Notes under the pieces: model-generated
Database searches by the model: none
What the model was told of the DNA's origin: nothing
Seen by the model: only the letters and a program-made list of their open reading frames with translations
Position numbers and translations under genes: made by a program
Assembly (NCBI RefSeq): GCF_018129025.1
Contig: NZ_JAAEDI010000001.1
Coordinates: 62,001 to 126,000, forward strand
Reading direction: 5' to 3'
Source: Neoroseomonas terrae
Lineage (GTDB): Bacteria > Pseudomonadota > Alphaproteobacteria > Acetobacterales > Acetobacteraceae
Length of the DNA: 64,000 nucleotides
Part shown: in pieces, positions 58,017 through 64,000 of the stretch
Position numbering within the stretch: the first letter of the stretch is position 1
How the letters are laid out: the number at the start of each line of letters is the position of its first letter

Positions 58017-58403
58017 TCAGCCCATCCCGGCCGCCATGGCCATGACCCCCGCGCCGACCAGCGCGCCGAGGGTCAGCAGCATGCCGAGCCCGCGCAGCGA
58101 CAGGATGTCCGGCTCCCGCGACACGCCGGCGGCGTGGCACAGGCGCCCGGCCAGCATCGCCGTCCCGGCCACGTGCAGCGCCCAGGGGGCGGCGCCGCAG
58201 AGTTCCGCCGCCAGCAGCGTCGCGAGAAACAGCGGCACGTATTCCGTGAAGTTCGCGTGCACGCGGGACGCGCGTTCCAGCAGCGGATCGCCGCCGCTGC
58301 CGATCATCACCTGCTTCGGGAAGCGCAGGGCCATCACGCGAATGGTCAGGAGCAGGAACAGCAGGATCAGCGGCGCGGCGTAAAGGGCGGTGATCTTCGG
58401 CAT
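58017..58403 (-). CDS. MAPEG family membrane protein
   Basis: A 128-aa four-helix membrane protein. The signature LLERASRVHANFTEYVPLFL matches the 57149 gene's LERAVRAQANFTEYAPFALL in layout, and RLCHAAGVS corresponds to RVIHAWGIT. The two genes are therefore diverged paralogues flanking ybaK. The start ATG at 58403 follows a promoter-like gap shared with divergent hemW. Confidence 0.87.
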   Translation of the reverse strand: MPKITALYAAPLILLFLLLTIRVMALRFPKQVMIGSGGDPLLERASRVHANFTEYVPLFLATLLAAELCGAAPWALHVAGTAMLAGRLCHAAGVSREPDILSLRGLGMLLTLGALVGAGVMAMAAGMG

Positions 58404-58465
58404 CGTGGTTCCCTCGGTTCGACACGGCGGGCCCGACGCGCCATATGCGCCCCGTGGGACACAGC

Positions 58466-59620
58466 ATGACCGAACCCCTCGCCCTGTACATCCATTGGCC
58501 GTTCTGCGCCGCCAAGTGTCCTTATTGCGACTTCAATTCCCATGTGCGGGACCGGCTGGACCAGGCACGCTTCCGCGACGCGCTGCGGCGGGAACTGGCA
58601 CATGAGGCCGCGCGGGTCGGCCGCCGGCCGCTCGCCAGCATCTTCTTCGGTGGCGGAACACCGTCGCTGATGGACCCGGAGACGGTCGCCGCGCTGATTG
58701 CGGATGCCCGGTCGCTGTTCGATGCCGGTCCGGAGATCGAGATTACGCTCGAGGCCAACCCGACCAGTGTCGAGGCCGCGAAGCTCGCCGCCTTCCGCGA
58801 TGCCGGGGTGAACCGGGCGAGCCTCGGTGTGCAGTCGCTGGAGGAGGAGGCGCTGCGCTTCCTGGGCCGCAGGCACGACGCAGCGCAGGCGATCGCGGCG
58901 CTGGAGACGGCGCGTGGCATCTTTCCCCGCCTGTCCTTCGACCTGATATACGCCCGCCCCGGCCAGGACGAGGCGTCCTGGCGCGCCGAGCTGCGCCGGG
59001 CGCTGGCGCTCGCCGCCGACCACCTCTCCCTCTATCAGTTGACCATCGAGCCGGGGACGCAGTTCGCAACGCTGCACGCCCGCGGTGCCTTTGCGTTGCC
59101 CGAAGGGGATGATGCTGCGCGTCTGTACCATGCGACCGCGGAGGAGGCGGCGCGCTTCGGCCTGCGCTCCTATGAAGTCAGCAACTATGCGAAGGCGGGC
59201 GCGGAAAGCCGGCACAACCTCGCCTATTGGCGGTATGGCGACTATCTCGGCATCGGCGCAGGGGCGCATCAGCGCCTGCTGATGGATGGGAGGATGCTTG
59301 CCACCCGCCGGCATCGTGCGCCCGAGGAATGGGCCAATCGCGTCGAACGCGACGGCCACGCAGCGGTCGAGGAAGAGGAGCTGGTCCCGGCCGACCGCGC
59401 GCGGGAGGCGCTGTTGATGGGCCTGCGCCTTGCCGAGGGCATCGACCCGGCGCGCGTCGAGGCACGATCCGGCCTGCCATTCGATCAGGCTATCGACCCC
59501 GCCATGCTGGGGGCCCTGCTGGACGAGGACTACCTGACCTGGACGCCCGAGGGCCGCCTGCGCGCGACCGAGGAAGGCATCGTCCGGCTGGATGCGGTGC
59601 TGCCCGTGCTGCTGCGGTGA
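58466..59620 (+). CDS. hemW: Radical SAM heme chaperone HemW
   Basis: A 384-aa radical SAM protein. The cluster motif C14-x3-C18-x2-C21 lies in HWPFCAAKCPYCDFNSH, then IFFGGGTPSLMDPETV, the GVNRASLGVQSLEEEALRFL block, ARPGQDEASWRAEL and LSLYQLTIEPGTQF. The C-terminal HemN-like domain (about 270-384) is present. It was long annotated as coproporphyrinogen III oxidase, but HemW-type proteins bind and transfer heme. ATG at 58466 is preferred over 58445 because GGGA lies 7 bases upstream. Confidence 0.9.
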   Translation: MTEPLALYIHWPFCAAKCPYCDFNSHVRDRLDQARFRDALRRELAHEAARVGRRPLASIFFGGGTPSLMDPETVAALIADARSLFDAGPEIEITLEANPTSVEAAKLAAFRDAGVNRASLGVQSLEEEALRFLGRRHDAAQAIAALETARGIFPRLSFDLIYARPGQDEASWRAELRRALALAADHLSLYQLTIEPGTQFATLHARGAFALPEGDDAARLYHATAEEAARFGLRSYEVSNYAKAGAESRHNLAYWRYGDYLGIGAGAHQRLLMDGRMLATRRHRAPEEWANRVERDGHAAVEEEELVPADRAREALLMGLRLAEGIDPARVEARSGLPFDQAIDPAMLGALLDEDYLTWTPEGRLRATEEGIVRLDAVLPVLLR

Positions 59621-59684
59621 CCCGCATCGCTTGACGGACCGCACCGATGCCGGAACGGTGAGGCCGATCACGGAGGCCAGTGCG

Positions 59685-61589
59685 ATGCGGTTTGGTGCCC
59701 TTTTCCGGCGCGGCTTCTGCCGCTGTGGCTCCGCCTCGGACCTGGCGCCGCTGAACGCGCAGGCGGTCGCGCCCGTGCGCGGCGGCGACCCTGCGCTCGG
59801 CCCTGCCTTCGGGCCGCTGCCGGCGCCGCTCGCGGCCTGGAAGACCTTCACGGATGGGCCGGTCAGCATCGTCTACACGACCGATGCGGCCGCGCATCGC
59901 TTCCACGCGCTGGCGCCCGAGGCCTGCGCCGCGCCGGGCAGCGTGCCGGAAGCCTGCGTGGTCGCCGACATCGACCTCGGCCGGCTGACGGACCCGGCGC
60001 ATCCGGCGCAGGTCCAGCGCACGGCGCGGATGGCGGCGCATTCGCTCGCGGTGTTCCGCGACCTCGGCTTCCGCGTGCCGGACACGCTGACCATCCGCCT
60101 CTGCACCTTCGGCCGCGAGAAGGGGGCGAATTACCGTGGCGGGACGGAGGTGTGGCTTGACCACGTCTGGGTCTCGACCCGGCTGAGCGATGCCGATGCG
60201 CTGCTGACCGTGGCGCATGAGGTCTTCCACCGGGTCCAGTACCTGTATAATGCGACGAGCAACAAGACGTCGCCGCTATACGCCGCACTGCGCGAAGGCG
60301 GCGCTCGGCTCGCCGAGGACTGGGTGCTCGATTCCGGCGACCGCTATCTGAAGGACGGGTCCGAGCTGCTCGGTGATCCTGGTCGCCCGCTGCTGCACCA
60401 TGCCGCGCCGGGCGGGGAGATCGCGCCGCATTCCTATGCCGCGGCGCTGTTCTGGCGCTGGCTCTGCGAACAGCATGGCGAGCGGGCCGGCGCATCGGAT
60501 TTCGGCCATGAGGTGATGCGCACTGTCCTCGAACGGATGGTCGACGACAGCGGCTACATCCTGCAGGACCTGCGGGAAGCGCGCGGGCTGGTGTACGGGG
60601 AGGGGCACCTCGACCGCTTTCAGCACCTGGACGTGGCGGGCGGCGAAACGCTCTCGACCGAGACGGATTGGGGCAACTTCCTCGTCGCGAACTGGCTGCA
60701 CGGCACGGGCAAGCCGACGCCGGACCTGCGATTCGACTATGTCGAGGATGATGCGGGCGACGGCGCCTTCAGCGGCAAGCGCCCCTTCGTATGGCCGGGC
60801 GAGGCCCTGCGCGCGGAACAGCTCCCCGCCAAGCCGTACAGCTTCGTCATCCCCGGCGGGGCGGTCCGCGCGGGGTTCGCGGCGCGCTACAACACGATCG
60901 ACGTGACGGGCTCGTCCCCACCGCTCGTGCAGCTCGACTTCGAGGTGCAGGACGGCATGGAGGATCCGCTCGTCCAGGTGCTGATGGTCAGCCGCGACGC
61001 CGACGGCCGGGAAAAGCTGAAGGACCTGATCCGCAGCGACCGGACCCGCTGGAGCACCGTCATCCCGACGAAGGGCCTGGCGCAGATCGTCGTCATCGTC
61101 GCGGCACGCGAGAAGCCGGGACGCTATCGGCTGGCCCTGTCGGCCGCAGCAGGCCAAGCGGTGCTGCACGTCGCGCCGTGCAACGCCGCGGCGGGCACGA
61201 GCTTCGAGACCGACCCGCGCGCCGGCGCCTGGCCCTGGACGTCGCCGGACGTCGCCCTGGACGGAACGGATATCCGCATCCGCGTCACCAACCGCGGCGA
61301 TGTCGTGAGCGGGCAGGCGACGGTGGCTTTGGCGGCTCAGGGGACGACCGCCGACGTGCCGCTGAAGGCCGCGGCTTGGCGGCCGGTGGGGGACGGCACG
61401 CTGCCGCCCATCGAACCGGGTGCCACGGCCACGTTGCGCATCCCCTGGCAGGCCCCGGCTGTCCCGAAGGCCGCGACCGGGTGGGGGCTGCGCGCCACCG
61501 TGACCGACGAAGCCGGTGGCGAGAGGCTGGTCGTATTGTCGTCGGTCGGCGCGCTGGCGCGGCCGCGGCGGTTCGATACGGTGTTGTAG
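59685..61589 (+). CDS. Predicted HExxH metallopeptidase-like protein with beta-rich C-terminus
   Basis: A 634-aa protein. The N-terminal half (60-400) contains the zincin motif H178-E-V-F-H182 within LTVAHEVFHRVQYL. A glutamate 22 residues on lies in E204-G-G-A (REGGARLAEDW), a gluzincin-like HExxH...ExxA pattern. The C-terminal 200 residues are beta-rich (IRVTNRGDVVSGQATVALAA), CARDB-like, as in the protease at 27668. Two cysteines precede the domain (FCRCG). There is no convincing signal peptide. The ribosome binding site GGAGG at 59672-59676 supports ATG 59685. Family not recognised. Confidence 0.75.
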   Translation: MRFGALFRRGFCRCGSASDLAPLNAQAVAPVRGGDPALGPAFGPLPAPLAAWKTFTDGPVSIVYTTDAAAHRFHALAPEACAAPGSVPEACVVADIDLGRLTDPAHPAQVQRTARMAAHSLAVFRDLGFRVPDTLTIRLCTFGREKGANYRGGTEVWLDHVWVSTRLSDADALLTVAHEVFHRVQYLYNATSNKTSPLYAALREGGARLAEDWVLDSGDRYLKDGSELLGDPGRPLLHHAAPGGEIAPHSYAAALFWRWLCEQHGERAGASDFGHEVMRTVLERMVDDSGYILQDLREARGLVYGEGHLDRFQHLDVAGGETLSTETDWGNFLVANWLHGTGKPTPDLRFDYVEDDAGDGAFSGKRPFVWPGEALRAEQLPAKPYSFVIPGGAVRAGFAARYNTIDVTGSSPPLVQLDFEVQDGMEDPLVQVLMVSRDADGREKLKDLIRSDRTRWSTVIPTKGLAQIVVIVAAREKPGRYRLALSAAAGQAVLHVAPCNAAAGTSFETDPRAGAWPWTSPDVALDGTDIRIRVTNRGDVVSGQATVALAAQGTTADVPLKAAAWRPVGDGTLPPIEPGATATLRIPWQAPAVPKAATGWGLRATVTDEAGGERLVVLSSVGALARPRRFDTVL

Positions 61590-61599
61590 GGCAGTCAGC

Positions 61600-61620
61600 G
61601 GGGCGGCGTTGTGCCGCCCC
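61600..61620. terminator. Bidirectional terminator hairpin
   Basis: GGGGCGGC (61600-61607) with GCCGCCCC (61613-61620) and a GTTGT loop, followed by TTCCC. It lies between the convergent stops of the metallopeptidase-like gene (61589) and the DUF533 gene (61633), and serves both. Confidence 0.65.
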
Positions 61621-61632
61621 TTCCCGATTGGG

Positions 61633-62394
61633 CTATCGCTGCCCCGACGCCGCCATATCCGCCTGCCGGTCGAGATGGGCGACGAGGTCGCCCGGCAGCT
61701 TCAGCCGGTGGGCGAGGGCTTCGAGATACGCCCGTTCCGACGGATCGTCAGGATCAACGGCCAGGCGGGAGACCAGATACAGCTCGGACGCCTGTTCCTG
61801 TGTCGTCGCGGCGGCGGCGACCTCGCTGACGCCGACCGGCGCGTTCAGGGTATCGAAGACGAAGGCCTTGGCCTCGGCATCGAGGCCGGCCTGTTCGACC
61901 TGCGCGAAGATGCGGCGATGCTCCTCGGCGTCGATATGGCCGTCGGCGCGGGCGGCGCCGATCATGGCGCGGATCAGCGACAGCTCGAAGGGCTCGCCGC
62001 CGGCCGCGGGCGCGGCGCCGGGCAGGAAGCGCGGATCCACCGAAGCGACATCGTTCTGCGTGGGCGGCACGGCGCCGGCCGGCTGGCGGCCCGCCTGCCA
62101 GTTCTGCACCGCGCGGTCGGCCAGGGCGCCGAGCAGCGCGGCGCCGCCATGGCTCAGGAAGCTGCCGCCCCGACCTTTCTTCTTGCCGACCAGGAGCGAG
62201 AGAAGGCCGCCGGCCGCGGCGGCACCGGCCAGCCCGCCAACCCCGCCCTGGCCGAGGACCTGCCGGGCCTTGTCGGCGATGCCGCCGGCGCCCCCGAGCG
62301 CAGAGGGAGCCGCGTTTGGCTGCCCCATGGCCTGATTGGTGGACCCCGAGCCGGCGCCGAGGAAGCGGTTCAACAATGCCTGAGCGTCAATCAT
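61633..62394 (-). CDS. DUF533/TerB-like protein
   Basis: A 253-aa protein. The N-terminal half is low-complexity Gly/Ala with one hydrophobic region (GGLAGAAAAGGLLSLLVGKK, about 70-95). The C-terminal half is a helical TerB-like domain (LIRAMIGAARADGHIDAEEH, FIFAQVEQAG-type segments, LYLVSRLAVDPDDPSERAYL), as in E. coli YebE. Role unknown; DUF533 proteins are inner-membrane or periplasm-facing. The start ATG at 62394 (MIDAQALLNRFLG) is preferred over the longer frame to 62496. Confidence 0.85.
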   Translation of the reverse strand: MIDAQALLNRFLGAGSGSTNQAMGQPNAAPSALGGAGGIADKARQVLGQGGVGGLAGAAAAGGLLSLLVGKKKGRGGSFLSHGGAALLGALADRAVQNWQAGRQPAGAVPPTQNDVASVDPRFLPGAAPAAGGEPFELSLIRAMIGAARADGHIDAEEHRRIFAQVEQAGLDAEAKAFVFDTLNAPVGVSEVAAAATTQEQASELYLVSRLAVDPDDPSERAYLEALAHRLKLPGDLVAHLDRQADMAASGQR

Positions 62395-62525
62395 GCGGCG
62401 TGAGATCGGGATGCGATGCGGCTGCGGCAAGATTGCCGAAAGTTTAAGTTTTCTGCGGAAGAAGGGCCTGCGCCGTGTGATGCAGATCGCAGTCACGTCC
62501 GCGCGATGGCCCGACCATCGGCAAC

Positions 62526-64000
62526 TCAGAGAAGATCGGGACCGGCCATGCTGCGGATGCGCGTCGCCAGCGGACGAAGCGACAGGGCCTGCGCCAGGTC
62601 GAGCGCAGTTTGAAAGCGGCGGCTGGCCAGCGCGTCATCGCCGGACATCTGGGCGATGCGGGCTTCAACCGCCAGGGCGTGGGCCAGGGCACCGCGCGCG
62701 CCCTGCCGCTCGGCGAGGCCGCGTGCTGCCTCGGCCTGCGCGGCGGCTTCCGGGACTTGGCCCTCCGCGAGATGCGCTTCGGCGAGGAAGGCGAGGCGCA
62801 GCGGTTGCTGGAACATGAAGCCCATCGCCTCCGCCTCGCGCACCGCGGCGGAGAGGTGGCGCACGCCGTCGGACCAGCGCCCCGCCGCCGTGCAGGCTGC
62901 GCCGAAGAAGCCTTCCGCGACCGGCATCATGAGCTGCGTCTCGGACCGACGGCAGAACTCAACGGCCTCCTCGAGCGGCGCCATGGCGGCGGTGGGCTCG
63001 CCGGTCATCAGCCGCAGATGGCCCTCCGCGATGGTCGCGAAGATGGAGGTGAAGGGCTTCCGCACCGTCTCAGCCAGCGTCTTGCACGCATCGACGGCTT
63101 CCGCGGCGCGCTGGAAGTCGCCGAGTTCGCCGAGTGCGCGCGCGCGATAGCCGAGCGCGACAACGGTCAACGGCCGTTCCAGGCCGAAACGGTCGAGATA
63201 GCCCGGCTGCTCGGCGAACTCCGCGACAGTCGCCATGGCGGTTGCGGCGGCCTCGAACTGGCACAACCCCATCTGGCCGAGCGCGGCCTGGAAGCCGGCC
63301 CGGACCACCAAAGCGGGGTCGTCGGCGCTGCGGCCGATCGCGGCGGCGCGCTCGGCGGCGCCGATCGCGCCGGCGTTGTCGCCGGCGAGCCAGCGCTGGT
63401 GGCTCATGAACAGCGCAAGCTGGCCGAGGCGTTCATGGTCGCCGAGCCGCTCGGCCAGCGTCTCGGCCTCCCGCAGCCGATCGAACAGCGGGCCGACCTG
63501 GCCGAGCCGGAACAGCGGCGTTCGCAGGTCGAAGCGCAGGTCGACGGAATCGCGCAGCACCTCGCCGCTCTCGGGCAGGCGGGTCAGCGCGTCCATCGCC
63601 TGTTCGAAGAACTGCACGGCCTCCTGGTTCGCCGATCGCGCCGCGGCCTTGCGGCCGGCATCCCGCCCGTAGCGCGCCGCCTTCTCCCATGCCTCGCCGC
63701 GGCACGCGTGCAGGGCGAGCGCCTCGATCCGATTGGTCAGCCGGTCGCCATGCTCGCCTTCGAGCACGTCGACGAGCCGTGCATGCTGCGTGCGGCGATG
63801 CGACCGCAGCATGCCGGCATAGGTCGTCTCCTGGATCAGGGCGTGACGGAAGTTGAAGGCCGTGCTGTCCGCGCCGCCGGAGACGAGCAGGTTGGCATGC
63901 TGCAACCGCGCGAGGGCCGGGCTGATCTCAGCCTCGGTGCGGTCGAGCATGGCCGCGAGCACGGCCGGCTCCAGCTCCCGCGACATGATCGCCGCCGCCT
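62526..64000 (-). CDS. C-terminal part of an ATPase/TPR regulator (adenylate cyclase-like), partial
   Basis: The frame stays open to the window end (…AAAIMSRELEPAVL), so this is the 3' portion (at least 491 residues) of a larger protein. The segment ISPALARLQHANLLVSGGAD with FNFRHALIQETTYAGM is the end of the ATPase/winged-helix part of class III cyclase-STAND proteins, followed by TPR-like repeats (about 40-residue units, such as AEALARGLAERQGARGALAH). It is similar in build, not closely in sequence, to the regulator at 24079-26928. The N-terminal domains lie outside the window. Confidence 0.8.
   Translation of the reverse strand, partial: AAAIMSRELEPAVLAAMLDRTEAEISPALARLQHANLLVSGGADSTAFNFRHALIQETTYAGMLRSHRRTQHARLVDVLEGEHGDRLTNRIEALALHACRGEAWEKAARYGRDAGRKAAARSANQEAVQFFEQAMDALTRLPESGEVLRDSVDLRFDLRTPLFRLGQVGPLFDRLREAETLAERLGDHERLGQLALFMSHQRWLAGDNAGAIGAAERAAAIGRSADDPALVVRAGFQAALGQMGLCQFEAAATAMATVAEFAEQPGYLDRFGLERPLTVVALGYRARALGELGDFQRAAEAVDACKTLAETVRKPFTSIFATIAEGHLRLMTGEPTAAMAPLEEAVEFCRRSETQLMMPVAEGFFGAACTAAGRWSDGVRHLSAAVREAEAMGFMFQQPLRLAFLAEAHLAEGQVPEAAAQAEAARGLAERQGARGALAHALAVEARIAQMSGDDALASRRFQTALDLAQALSLRPLATRIRSMAGPDLL

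Noticed and set aside
58367..59869. 500-aa minus-strand frame over hemW
   Set aside because: Antisense to hemW with its intact radical-SAM motif; no independent support.

Overview
The window is high-GC DNA (roughly 65-72% by eye) with dense, overlapping gene starts and stops. It suggests an alphaproteobacterium, most plausibly an Acetobacteraceae/Roseomonas-type organism. The strongest argument is the PhyR-NepR-EcfG general stress response locus (46087-50152), which is confined to Alphaproteobacteria. A Bug/TctC-type binding protein, IalB, several peptide/nickel-type ABC transporters and G+C-rich intergenic palindromes fit the same picture. The genus assignment is an inference. Layout: 1-9773 is chromosomal backbone: xseA (5' truncated by the window), an M23 peptidase whose 5' end is built from an inverted-repeat element, a methyltransferase, a PF04020 membrane protein, a DMT exporter, a TctC/cyclase/SDR operon and a three-gene MacB/Lol-type efflux operon. 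At 9898-9972 lies tRNA-Thr(CGT), and directly behind it a tyrosine integrase opens an accessory region (about 9984-14515). This holds small stop-start-coupled genes, a multiply frameshifted virion-like gene and non-coding remnants. 14516-20649 is a five-gene oligopeptide-type ABC importer whose first permease sits behind a 12-codon leader ORF. 20650-22300 is decayed DNA: the N-terminal fragment of a PLP enzyme related to the intact gene at 37604-38779, an integrase C-terminal remnant and one orphan ORF. 22478-23698 is a Gfo/Idh/MocA oxidoreductase. 24079-31913 is a regulatory/proteolytic block: a cyclase-domain STAND ATPase with altered catalytic residues, divergent from a SnoaL-like protein, an 863-aa subtilisin-like protease, a BamE-like lipoprotein and a Crp/Fnr regulator, plus a small convergent secreted protein. 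32107-37611 is a complete nickel module: nikR divergent from nikABCDE, with a candidate NikR operator between them at the canonical half-site spacing. A threonine-synthase-like PLP enzyme follows, convergent with nikE. 38839-45770 is a GntR regulator divergent from an operon of binding protein, fused double permease, ATPase, CoA-transferase and CitE-like lyase. This reads as uptake, CoA activation and cleavage of an organic acid. 46087-50727 is the general stress response locus with two EcfG-like sigma factors, followed by CsbD and DUF1328 stress genes with candidate EcfG promoters. 50888-64000 is backbone again: an SbmA/ABCD-type ABC protein, methyltransferase, IalB, rlmN, GST, rhodanese, MAPEG-YbaK-MAPEG, hemW, a predicted HExxH metallopeptidase, DUF533/TerB-like, and the C-terminal part of a TPR/ATPase regulator running off the window. 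No rRNA, CRISPR array or intact transposase was seen.
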